The notes below the pieces were generated by a model, which had not been told where the DNA came from, did no database searches, and saw only the letters and a list, made by a program, of their open reading frames with translations. Source: Saururus chinensis (lineage: Eukaryota > Streptophyta > Magnoliopsida > Piperales > Saururaceae). From it: 64,000 nt of DNA. A program made the translations under genes and the position numbers. This document shows positions 25,101 through 36,306 of the stretch, piece after piece. The stretch spans positions 2,604,001 to 2,668,000 of the forward strand of contig CP141148.1 of the NCBI GenBank assembly GCA_035235625.1, read 5' to 3'. Each line of letters begins with the position of its first letter. Position 1 is the first letter of the stretch.

Positions 25101-25435
25101 GAATTATTAAAAAGATAAAACTACACTAATCAGGTCTACTGGTGGGTTTTCCAAAATTGGATTGTCTATGAGGTGCGACTCCTCGATTTATACCTTTTCT
25201 TATGCCAATAATACACAAGTTATCCTGCTACATGAATCGGGCTCGTGTTCTAGAACTTTGGTGCTGATTTTGTAAATTTAATTGTAAATGCAAACCTTAC
25301 TGACAGAATTACTTCAAGTCTTTTATGTTTTGAGTTGCTAGGCTTTGAAATTTTGTGAATTTAGTGTTAAGTAAAAACTGTAGCTAACAATCACAAATGT
25401 CTTTTGCAGTTTTATTTGCATCGCATGCAATTTAG
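22123..25435 (+). CDS. Syntaxin-6 N-domain, tail-anchored protein (syntaxin/t-SNARE family), 5 exons
   Basis: Exons: 22123-22199, 22705-22807, 22908-23486, 23597-23783 and 25410-25435 (323 residues). All introns are GT-AG and the phases join cleanly. The N-terminus (MATSFDRWEKDPFFSAAEEV) and the three-helix segment through about residue 105 (FRRWLHD..., ARHRQFVVAIGDQI) fit the syntaxin-6 N-terminal domain of plant proteins annotated syntaxin/t-SNARE family. The middle is polar. Residues about 303-320 (LVFWAVIAICLVVLFAS) form a C-terminal membrane anchor, leaving only three residues beyond it. I see no clear 60-residue Qc-SNARE motif before the anchor, as in the At2g18860/At4g30240-type subgroup known to me. 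Role inferred: endomembrane trafficking, membrane anchored with the bulk in the cytosol. The last exon is only 26 bp after a 1.6-kb intron. The start is the ATG that gives the conserved N-terminus. Confidence 0.88.
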
Positions 25436-27291
25436 AAGGACTGAGAACTTTGATCTTCACGTGGACAACAGTTGTATAATTTTTTTCCATTTCTTCCCTT
25501 GGAGGTATATCCCAACATTTTTTTAATATGTTTCCCTTTCATGTATTCAAATGAAGGATTGAACATGGCCACTTTGGAACATGGGTCACAAAATTATTTT
25601 GTAGTAGTTGTTGTTGGAATAGATGTACAGGTGTAATCATGTATGCACATTGGGAATCTATTACTACGTTAGACTACAGATCACTGTTCTTTAAGCTGCT
25701 TTTCTACAGTCACTACAGGAAGCAAATCATGCTGGATGCCGACTTTAGTGCCTCTGTGCTTAGCCGTCAAGACTGCTTATCTGATTGAGAATGCAAATGT
25801 GGTCTTGCTTATGTACATACATAAAGCAAAAATCTGGTGGATCAGCTATATATCTGTGGCAAATATTCTTTATCTAAATGAGTAATACAAAACGATCATG
25901 CTTATGTTGTTAGTCATAGCAGATATACTCTGCAGAGGCTCAGGGGTACGAAATACATTTTGGGCTTAGCTTCAAATGTTTAAATGAAATATGATTCAAG
26001 GGAAGTTTTTGAGCAATTTTAAGTATGCTTACTTTTCATCAACATCAGTCCTTTTTCCTGCAATCGTGTTCAGAAGTTGAGAGCATATTTGCAGTTCTGA
26101 TATTAGTGGTCTTTTCGTTAACATAGGCCTCACAAACAGGTTGTTCATCAGTTAAGAACTGTTTGGCGCCTCACCTAATAACTAAGATTCTGAATTTGCT
26201 TAAAGGTATCATGCTGCTTGGATCATCATGCTTTTTTTCAATCTTTCAGGGTTGGCTTTAATTTTTTTTATTAATATAAGCTAGTTGTTGAAGTTGTATG
26301 GGGGAGTGATTTAGAGCTGTCTGTGCGACTTGTTATTACGGATGTATGGATGCTCTTGGTTTTTACGTTTTACAAAGAAACCGTTTATTAGGGACCGTTA
26401 TGTTCAGATAATTAATGTGGAAATATCAGCTGCTCTGGTCAAAACTATCTTCATGGAAACAAGCATTCGTGAATCCTCGACCAGACCCAAACTTGGCTTG
26501 AAGACATGGAACCAAGGATGGAACTTGCGGTTTGTGTTTTCTGCGTTTCTACGTGTCTACAAAGTTCTTGGATGGTTAGAATATTGATTTGTTCAGCCGC
26601 CAGAAACAAAGGTTAATTAGGAAACTAGTTTGCACCCACCTATAAAAGATGAGCAAATCGCCACTTTTGTTTTAGCCCACCCAGCCACAATTATATTAAG
26701 GGGGTGAGGTGATTAAAAGAGGGGTAGTGAACTACTCATACACCATGAACGACAACGTAATCATACACAGTGCCCCAAAAAATGTAATAATAAAGATCAT
26801 ATTAAGCAAGAAGGCAGCAAAAGGCGAAAATAGCTCTGAGTTCAATTATGTCGGTCAATTAGGCTTTTAATATCAATAGCTGGTCGGATCCGTGATATAT
26901 GTTTTTTTTGCTAAACAATCATATATCATTCTGAATCACTTTATTTTAGACTTCATTCAGCTTCAGGTTTAATGTGCTTAACTTTAATTACGGTTTAAGT
27001 TGAATGTAGAAACAGAATAAAGCTTAAAGAATAAAAGGATCCTTGAATAGCCACGCTGAGAGAAAGAATAAAGCAGAATAATGAGAAAGAGAATGCAAGA
27101 ATAGAGCATAAGAATAAACAAAGAGAAAGGAAAGTGGAGACGGACCCAGTGAGGGAAAGAATAATGAGAAACCCAAAGCCAATCCAAAGCTTGCTGGCAA
27201 GATCCTATTTTAAGGGGTTTGTTGCCATTGGCTTTAGCTGCAACAAGTTCTTGAGCCAAACCACTCTTCTTGTTCTCTTTCTTTCTTAAAA
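25436..27291. other. 3' UTR of the syntaxin-like gene, then intergenic and NLR promoter
   Basis: No supported gene. An 85-codon frame at 26330-26587 has no recognisable feature. The last 100 bp before 27292 end in a CT-rich leader (TTCTTGTTCTCTTTCTTTC), a likely 5' UTR of the resistance gene. Confidence 0.5.
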
Positions 27292-30200
27292 ATGGTGGAT
27301 GCTCTCAGTTCCTTTGCAATTGAAAGCCTTGCTCGTTTTGCTACTGATGAGGCAAAATTGGTGTGTGGCACCAAGGGAGAGGTTGACAGGCTTTCTCGTA
27401 CACTTAGAGGAATTCAAGCCTCTTTGCAAGATGCTGAAATGAGGCAGTTTAAAAACGTAGCTGTGAAGGAGTGGCTCAGTAGTCTCCAAGATGTAGCCTA
27501 CGAAGTGGATGATGTGCTTGATGAGTGGAATGTCAAATTTGAGCAGTTGAGTAGCAACAATGCTGTTTCTGGCAGTCCGGTATGGAACTTCTTTACCCAA
27601 TGCACTTGTTTTCAAGACCTTGTTTTACACCATAATATTGGGAAAAAAATACAGAAAATAAATCAAAAGTTGGATCAAATTACAAAGGAGAATATTGGGT
27701 TCAAGTTTCAACAAAATCATGAGAGAGTTGAGATGAGTGATTCTCGAATCACGTCATCTTGTGTAGATACCGCCGAGGTATTTGGGAGGGAAGGTCTAAA
27801 AGAGGAGATAAAAAAAAAGCTCATAAGTGAAGATGATTCTAAGTCATCAAACATTGCAATCATATCCATAGTGGGTATGGGGGGATATGGAAAGACAACT
27901 CTCGCTCAATTTGTGTTTAATGATGATAAAGTAAAGCATTACTTTGATGAACTGGTTTGGGTGTGTGTTTCTGATGAATTTGATGTGACAATAATAGTTA
28001 AGAAGATTATTGAGGCCATTAAAAAGGAACCTCCTAATGCAACAGGGCTAGAGGCCTTACAAAAACTTTTATGGGACAACCTAACAAATAAGCGATTTCT
28101 ACTCATTTTAGATGATGTGTGGAATGAGGACTATGCAAAATGGGCAAAACTGAATGATATTCTCAAACAATGTGGGAAAAAAGAGAGTAAGATAGTAGTC
28201 ACTACTCGCCTTGAAAAAGTTGCACATCTTATGGATAGCATTGTGTACTGATTGGAGTGCTTATCCGATGAAGATTGCTGGTCAATTCTTAAAAGGGTTG
28301 CACTTATAGATGAAACTAAGTATCCAGAATGGGTAAAAGTAGGCAGGGAAATTGTGAAAAAATGTAAAGGCACACCTTTAGCTATTAAAACTTTAGCGGC
28401 TATCTTGAGGACTAAAAAGACAGAAAGGGATTGGGAGAATGTCCTTAAGACTGAAATATGGGATTGGTCTGAAGTAGGTGGCATTCTACCTGCTTTATTG
28501 CTAAGCTATTATCATTTGTCCCCGCCGCTAAAGCGATGCTTCCGATACTGCTCTATATTTCCAAAAGATTACAATATAAAAAAGGAAGAACTAGTACATA
28601 TGTGGGTGGCTCAAGGTTATATTCCACATCATGAAAACAAGGAAATGGAGGACACAGGGGAAGAGTATTTTGTGGAACTACTCAGGCGATCACTCTTTCA
28701 AGAGCCACAAAGAGATTATTTTGGAAATACTACATGCAAGATGCATGATTTGGTCCATGATCTTGCACAATTTGTGGCAAATGGAGAATCCACTTATATT
28801 GATGGCTCAAAAGATAATTCAATGTTCAATAGTAGAAAACTTCGTCACTGCAAATGCAGATGGGATGACCAAGGATTTGACAAAAAAAATTCAACTGCTT
28901 TTAAAAACCTACGCACACTTGTAGGTTATGATAATTCTCTCGTCTCTATTTGCCCACTTGAACGACTACAATGTACCAGAGTGTTGATCTTAGATGGAAT
29001 AACCAATTTGAATTTTCTCAAATCAATTGGTAAATTAGTGCATCTAAGATATCTCGGCTTCTCATGTCCAAATATAGAGAAATTGCCAGAGTCTGTTGGG
29101 AAATTGTGGAATCTGAGGTATCTCAACTTAGGGCATACACAACTAAAAGAGATTCCAGAATCAGTTGTGAAGTTAGGTGAGTTGAGATATCTCAACTTAG
29201 GGTATACACAACTAAAAGAGATTCCAGAATCAATTGGGAAGTTAGGCCTACTAAGATATCTCAATTTAGAGAGTACAAAAATAAAGGAATTACCTGAATC
29301 TATAACTGATCTACGTCATATGCGGCTCTTGAATCTGAATAATTGTTTTTGGCTTTATAAATTACCAGGTGGAATTCAAAAAATGACCAGCTTGGAACGA
29401 CTTGAAATTAAACTTACTATTTCGTTGGAGGCATTACCGGCGGGAATAGGGAAATTAAGTTCCCTAGAGAAGTTGGACAGATTCATTTTGACAGAAGGAG
29501 TAGGAGAATGTAAGCTGAGTGATTTGAGAGATCTGAACCACCTCCAAGGGAGTCTTTCCATTGACAATTTGGAGGCAGGAAGCATAGACGAGGCTGTCAA
29601 TGCGAGACTTGAGGATAAAAGTTCTCTCCGAGAACTAGAACTACGATGGTCGAGGAGAGGTGAGCTGAGACCGAGCAGAGCAGAGGGTGTCCTGGAAGCT
29701 CTCCGACCCCATCACAGTCTCCAAGAGCTTCTAATTTCCCTCTATCAAGGTTCAAAATTTCCAAGCTGGATAGGAGAGTCGTCTTTCTCAGGTCTGGTCA
29801 CAGTCGGCTTATTGGTAGGTCCAAACTGTACGGAGCTACCAGCTTTGGGCAACTTGCCACAGCTTCGAAATCTTTATATAAGTGAAATGCCAGAGGTGAG
29901 AAGAGTGGGCAGCGAGTTCTTCGGGTCCAAGAATGGGTTTCCTAAACTGGAGAGTCCTTGCGGATATATCGTTTGGAGAAGTGGGAGGAGTGGGACTCGT
30001 CATTGCTGACTACTACTACAGGAGGAGGAGGAGTGGGAGGGATGCCCTGTCTCCGCGAACTCCGGATCTCCAGGTGTGCCAAGTTAAAAGCATTACCCCC
30101 CATTTTTTCTGAAGAACTCAGAAAAGTAGAGATTTGGAGTTTAGAGGAGTTGAGTGGGTGGGAATGGATCCCGCCGAGCGTGGAGGATATTGAAATATTA

Positions 30201-30926
30201 GGTAGTCCAGGTGAGTTCATCAGTAAATTACCCAGCCTCCCAAAGCTTGAATGTTTGAAAATTTCACAGGTGACGACAGAGCTCTCCTGCGATCGACTTC
30301 GATTCACTGGGTTGAAAACTCTGAGAATTGAGAATTGCTCAGAATTGAAGTCTCTTCCAGAGGAGTTCATGAACTCCTTGAAGGGACTGCAGGAACTCTA
30401 CATTTCTAACTGTCCACTATTAGACGGAATCTGCAAGACGGGAATAGTGACACATATGCCCTGTCTCCGCGCGCTGGAAATAAAGAGTTGTGAAAATCTA
30501 AAAATGTTACCTGACATTGTTTCAGAAGCATTGAAAGATGTTCGGATTAAGAACTGCCCGAATCTGAGTGAGGTGGGATCCATTTCCCCGAGCACTGAGA
30601 TCATGGGTCTTCAGTCAAAGTTGCTCAGTAAAGTACCCAGCCTCCCGATGCTTAACCGTTTGGAAATTGAAGACGACGATGAGGTGATGGATCTCTCCAA
30701 CAATCTAATTAGATTCACTGAGCTGCAGACTCTGATAATTCGGAACTGCCCAAATTTGAGGTCGTTTCCGGATGAGATGAGCTCCTTGAAGAAACTGCGG
30801 GAGCTGTATATCTTATATTGTCCCAATCTAAAAGAGAGTTGCAAGAGGGGAGGGGAGCAGTGGTCCAAGATTGCCCACATCCCTCGCATTGAAATTGATG
30901 GTGAGACAATTCAAGACCACGCGTGA
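27292..30926 (+). pseudogene. CC-NB-ARC-LRR resistance gene (RGA type), broken by a stop and a frameshift
   Basis: A single-exon CNL locus. The Rx-type coiled coil lies at about residues 1-100, with VDDVLDEW near 74 in place of the EDVID motif. The NB-ARC shows P-loop GMGGYGKTT (195-203), RNBS-A VWVCVSDEFDV, kinase-2 LLILDDVW (D274, D275), RNBS-B KIVVTTR, a GLPL variant GTPLA (360), RNBS-D CFRYCSIFPKDY and MHD as MHDLVHDLAQ (484). Leucine-rich repeats follow to the C-terminus at IEIDGETIQDHA. Two lesions are visible. TGA at 28249-28251 (codon 320) interrupts the frame between RNBS-B and GLPL. Near 29956 the frame shifts by the equivalent of one lost or two gained bases inside the LRRs. Both flanking frames continue the family sequence, so the locus is a recent pseudogene, a null allele, or carries sequencing errors. 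An intact product would be an intracellular immune receptor that binds ADP/ATP. Confidence 0.9.
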
Positions 30927-31456
30927 AGAACTAGCTTCTCTTTCCATTCTTAGTTATGTGAGAGTCATATACATTTCTATTATTCTGCTCTATTTATTCT
31001 TCTCTTCTTTTAAATATAAGTTCTGTGTTAAGGCTCTAATATAGTTGCTTATGTAACAATGAAATACAACTCACTATCAATTACAAACTAAGATTTAGTT
31101 AAATATGCTTCAATATATTTTTAATGTTGTTCAACATCTGGCCAATCTGCTTGGTTCAACGTTAATCCCAAATATTTGATGCTTTCAGAGGCTGCTATTC
31201 GTGCTGTTGTGACGTGAGTAGATTCTCTTTGAATTTCCATCACTAGCTTTAGTTTATGTCTCTAGAAGTAGTCCCCCGAGAGATATAGTTGTTATTGATT
31301 AAAACTTGAGTGATTTGTGGTTTAAGATTTCAGAAAAGTTTGAAATCGTGTAATGTTTCTAATCTGATTTGTATACAGCTTCTCTTGCTCGTTTGGAGCA
31401 TTGCTATGCCTACTTGGGATTTGTAGAACCTCACAAGTTATTTTTAATATTTGCAG

Positions 31457-31835
31457 GAAACTGCAGTGCAGATTTTACAACCCAAGCTTGTTCTGGTATA
31501 AGTCCTTATCACTGCCTCCTTTTCAGAAAGCTTAAACATCTGAATTTTTTTTTACCGATAATTCCACACATTTATTTTCATTGTTGTTAATATAGGTTGC
31601 AAAAGAATTGAGGTCTTTTGTTTTATGTATATATAAAAGATTCAAGCTCATTATTGTTTTATTATGAGAAACTAACACAAAGGATCCCAAGCTCAAAGGG
31701 AAAATTACGAAAGCTGACTTGGCAAACAATTTGGAATTTCAGCTCATGTCGAGGAGGTTGAGGCACGAAGCCCTGGAAATTGCAAGATTAAGAGGGGAAC
31801 TTCGTGTGACTAATGACAAGCATTTATTCTTATGA
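31457..31835 (+). CDS. Two terminal exons of an unrecognised gene
   Basis: Exon 31457-31495 follows ATATTTGCAG and is followed by GTATAAGT. Exon 31683-31835 follows ACACAAAG and ends TGA. Both are phase 0 and join to ETAVQILQPKLVL + DPKLKGKITKADLANNLEFQ..., continuing LMSRRLRHEALEIARLRGEL to VTNDKHLFL. The charged, heptad-like C-terminus looks like real protein, possibly a short helix. An upstream segment at about 31182-31209 (MLSEAAIRAVV, donor GTGAGT) may be another exon, but its phase does not fit directly. I do not recognise the family. The locus could be an intact small gene whose 5' exons I missed, or a remnant. Confidence 0.4.
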
Positions 31836-33474
31836 ATGAATGGTTCTCATGGTGATTTATCATGCTAGCATAAGTATGTTGTGGTTCTATTAGTGTGGAG
31901 CTGTTGATAATGCTACAAAACTGTTAATGCTATAGCAGATGAAGTCTTGTCTTATTGTTAATGCTCAGGTTGTTGTAAGTGTTTGAATGATTGCACATTG
32001 TATAAGCTCAGCGAGCACCTTTTTTTATAAAACTCAATTTGTAATTCATGCATGGCAGTTTCATATGTTCACTTGAAAGACAGAGAAATTCAATTTCTAG
32101 TTAAATGATTACATAAATATTTGCTACTCAGTGTTCCCTCGCCCCCTGTCCTCCTTCTCTCCTCCACCTCCAATGGCCTGCAGGTCCGGCCCCTCCCCTT
32201 CCTCCTTCCCTTCCAACGGTCGTCTATGCAGTCATTCGATGACTACTGCCTGGGCGCTACCGTTGCCACTGCTGCTCTTCCTCTCACAAATTCAATTATC
32301 CGACGAGCGCTGCCAAATGCAGCCAACCTTCTCTGCAACCTTGGCGTTACTATTGTCTGCCTGAACGGTTTTTCTTCTCTTTTGATCGAAGAGTGGTGTC
32401 AGACAATTCTAAGTGGACATTCAACAGAACCTGGTGGAAAGTGCATTTTCCATAGAATCAACATTGAAATTTCTTTTCTGCAGGATGTGAACTCGAAGTT
32501 CTGGTGCTGATTGAAGACGATCCTGAACTTCCTGTCGTCAGCTGAATTCATGGAGTTCTCTGGAATCTAGCTTCTCTCTCTTTGCTACAAACGAGCTTCA
32601 TTCCTCTTCTCGTGTGGTTATCTATTTATTTATAAAGAAATATACATGTCTTAATGGCAAGTGGATTAGACAGTATTATTATTTTAATTTCAATCCGAAT
32701 ATACGCAGTAACTATAATACCCCACAGCTGTTTCGGCCGCCCGCCTCTCTATAATGTATTTGCTTTAGCTTTATAATCAGATTCGTTTCTACCTATTCTT
32801 GTTTTGGAGAAACTACCCACCGCCTTGTCAACCATATGTTCATTTCAAGCTTGCGTATAGGTTCAAGTTCTTTCTATGATGATTCTTTGGGGAAAAGAGT
32901 TTCTTTATTGTCTCGCTTAAGGAAACTCTCCTGTTCCATTAGTGTTACAAACCGGTTAATGTCATCAAATTGAAAAAAATTCAAAAATAAACTTCACATT
33001 GTCCCAAGTATAGATTTAAGCAAAAAAAGTTAATTTTGCAAAATTAGACATATGCACGTTAGAATGAGCCACATGTGTGTCAAAAATATAAAAAATGCCC
33101 CTCTATCGTAATAAAGATGAAAATTTTTGCCCCAAGTGAATCTTAACCTCATGGTTTCCTCCCGAACACGCTTCCTCCCTCATCTCCTCGTCCCTTATCT
33201 CCTCCATCAACTCCTCCTCTCTTATCTCCTCCTCCGTCACCCCTCCTATGGCGTACTCTCTCCTCAAAGTGGAGAGGCTTGTTGAGTGCAATGAGAACGT
33301 TTGAAGAAGGAGACGAATATGAGTCTGTAGGTTAGCAAAGAGTGGATATCTCAGAACCTCCAGAATGGTGCCCTATCTCTTGAAGGAAAGGAATGGGTTA
33401 TCGTGTAATGAAGGGTGGCCGAACTAGAATAATGGTGAGGTAGGATAAGGAGGATCGGTTTTGTTTTTTACTTG
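31836..33474. other. Intergenic; no gene supported
   Basis: A CT-rich frame at 32121-32510 (129 codons, low-complexity start LLSVPSPPVLLLSS) has no recognisable domain. A minus frame at 33103-33291 is made of a TCTCCTC-rich run (EEIREEELMEEIRDEE). Both look like composition effects. Confidence 0.4.
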
Positions 33475-34230
33475 TGGATGCACAAATATGGTGGGGTGTG
33501 AAACATTTTGAGATAAAATAAAGTCATCACAATTTTTGGGGTGCTATCAAAGTTAGTAAGGCCAACATATATGGTGGAAAAATGGTCGATAATATCATTA
33601 ACTAATAGTGTATATTTGACAACTGCTAGGGCTTGAAAGAGGTAAATGCCCGAGATATATATTAGTTCCACTTAGAAACACTTATATGGTGGGTGTGAAG
33701 CATGTTTAGATGAAAGAAATAAAGCAAAGGATTTGGTGTAGTATCAAAGTGAAAAAAGTCAACATATGTAGAAAAAAATGGTGGGCGAAAGCATTAATTG
33801 AAAAGGAAATTTTGATAATTGTTCATGTTATGGGTACACTTAATGTTTACTTATTGAAGCACTAATGAGGGTGTGAAGCATGTTCAAAAGATATAAATGA
33901 AGCAAATAATTGTTTGTAAAATCAAAGTCATGAAGGCCAACATACTGGTGAAAAAGGGAGGTCAAAATCATTAACTGAATAGGAAAATTTGATAATTGGT
34001 AATGCGGAAAAGAGGTAAATGTCGGGTACATTTAAGTTATCCTTGTGGATGCACTAACGGGCATATGAAGCATGATCAGATGAAAGAAAGAAAGCAAATG
34101 ATTGGTTGTACAATCAAAATCATGAAGGGAAACAGACCTGGTGAAAAAGGGAAGTCGAAAGCATTAAGTGAAAAGAAAAATTGGATGACTGATATTGCTA
34201 AAAAGAGGTAACTCTTGGGTATGTTCAGAT
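33475..34230 (+). repeat. About 190-bp tandem repeat, 4 diverged copies
   Basis: The marker GTGTGAARCAT recurs at about 33496, 33693, 33871 and 34063 (spacings 197, 178, 192). Each copy carries AAAGCAAA..., CAAAGT.ATGAAGGCCAACAT, GGTGAAAAA and a GGTAAATG-like segment. It directly abuts the LTR element that starts at 34263. Function unknown. Confidence 0.75.
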
Positions 34231-34262
34231 GAGATGGATACTGATAAGCAGCCTGTGTTATG

Positions 34263-36291
34263 TGTAACACCCCGACTCAAAAAATTGAGCAGACCAGGGG
34301 TTCAAAAAACAAAATCGGAGTTGATTAAATTTATTTTCATAAAACCCAAAAACATACTAACCATCCAGGAGCGATGGACTATGAGTGCAAGAGTCATAAT
34401 ATTCCTCTACGCCTTATGGAGCTTTAAAACTTCGCCGCGCATAGGCCAAAATAAAACATATATTAATTTGGATCGAGCCAACGTAATAGTATTGTTGGTT
34501 GCCTACGTACGTATTGGATAACATCTATGAAGTTATTCCAATACGATTGAATCCAAATGAAGTTCTGCCTAACAGCTAATACATGCATTAGACATCACAA
34601 AAATATATATGTTAAAATATGTATATCTAAATATTCAATCGGTGTCATACAGAAATCTCATCAAACATCGGAGTTAAACAGAAACCAATAAATTAGTAGA
34701 ATCACATATTTCACTCTAACACATAGCGTAGCAAAATACTAATAGAATCACACATCTCGCTTTATCACAAAGAGGAGCAAAACACTAATAGAATCACACA
34801 TCTTGCTCTATCACAGCACGGAATAGAATACATCAGAGCATATCATATAACATCATATCTTATTAGATTTCATCTGACCATATCAAATCATATCAGATCA
34901 AATCGGAGTATATCAAATCATAACATATCATATCAAAGAAGATTGGATCAAAGCAAAGCATATATGAACACATCATATCAAAGTATAGCATATATCTTAA
35001 TTAGCACATGTATTCATAAAATTAGATTAAATCGGGAGGTCAAAAACGCTGACTCCCCTATAGTTTTGGAAGTAGTGGCGTTTGGAGTTCTTCCTTCCTT
35101 TAGGGCATCCTCCCCTTCATATTCGGAGATGGTAGACGAAGCATCCTCTTGCACAAAACATTTATCTCCTGGCACCCAAAGGCAACGGTTAAAACCTCCC
35201 TTTTCCTGAAGACGCATCACTCTTTGCATGCTCAAAGGCGGTAAATAGAACCTCCCCTTACCCGAAGATACTTCACACTTCCCACACCCGTAGGCGGCGG
35301 ACATAGTCTCCCCTTACTTGGAGACACTTCACACTTCCCATGTCCATAGGCAGCGAACAGTTTCTCTATTTACCCGGAGACACTCCTTACTTTTCATGCC
35401 CATAGACGACAGATAGAACCTCCCCTTACGTACAGATGCTCCTCACTTTCTATGCCTGTAGGTGACAAAAAAAATCTCTCCTTACTCGGAGAAGCTTCTT
35501 ACTTTCCTTGTCCGTAGGCGACAGACAAAATCTCCCCTTACCGGGAGTCACATCTCACTTTCTGCGCTCGTAGGCAACGGACATGGCCTCTTCTTACCCA
35601 GATCTATTTCTCCCCTCTAGAGTACCCAACTCAAAGAATAGATACTTCCATTGCATAGAGCATGCTTGATTTAGTTAAGAACGCCTTTTGAACATACTAA
35701 ATCAGATTCATGACCAAAAACATAGAAAATGAAGTCTCCCTTACAAAAGCCGCCTCAACCCCTTATATAGGGCTTGGCGCCACCATTTGAGGTGGCATCG
35801 TGTCGTCAAAATTGGCGGTGCTACTAGGAATGGCAGCGCGGTGAGGATGGTGCCCAAACATCATCGCATCGCTCCCGTGCGTAACGCGTGCAGCGCCCAC
35901 ACATCGCTCTTGCCCATATCTTTATATTCTTTATCTTTTCTTTTTTTCTTTCTTTTTTTATATTCTTTTTCTTTAAACGTTCATATCTTTTTACCCCGCA
36001 CTCGGGTTCATACGTTATTAGTACCATTGGGCTCGTATCAACGAGCTCTACCAATCGGGTAGATTATCCCGCTCATTTCAAGAGGGTTCCACGTATAAGA
36101 CAACATCCCAAGGTTGTAACTTTCAATTCCGACCTCCGTTTCAAGCATTCTTTGATTCACCACGCTCGTTACTTCGAGCTCTACCCATATACAGAGATTT
36201 CATCTCTTAAAACCTCCTAAAAATTATCTAAATTTTCATAACTACCCCTAACCCCTTTGGGTTAGACATAATTGAAAAACAAGGTGCTACA
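34263..36291 (-). mobile_element. 3' LTR of the minus-strand element
   Basis: On the minus strand: TGTAGCACCTTG at 36291 to GTCGGGGTGTTACA at 34263, about 2.03 kb. It contains CTTATATAG (35762-35770, probable TATA on the minus strand). It also has a block of ~60-bp tandem units at about 35160-35600, each with GCCYATAGGCGAC and CCTCCCCTTAC, shared with the other family-1 LTRs. Confidence 0.8.
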
Positions 36292-36306
36292 TTCTTCCCC
36301 TTTTAA
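36292..36306 (-). other. Polypurine tract
   Basis: Reads TTTAAAAGGGGAAGAA on the minus strand, directly before the TGTAGCACC start of the 3' LTR. This is where plus-strand DNA synthesis would be primed. Confidence 0.7.

Noticed and set aside
28252..30009. Reading the downstream NB-LRR frame as a separate gene
   Set aside because: It begins in the middle of the NB-ARC with no methionine-initiated domain start and is in the same frame as the upstream part, so it is one locus interrupted by a TGA.
32121..32510. 129-codon plus-strand frame
   Set aside because: CT-rich low-complexity start, no domain, no recognised splice context; not enough to call a gene.
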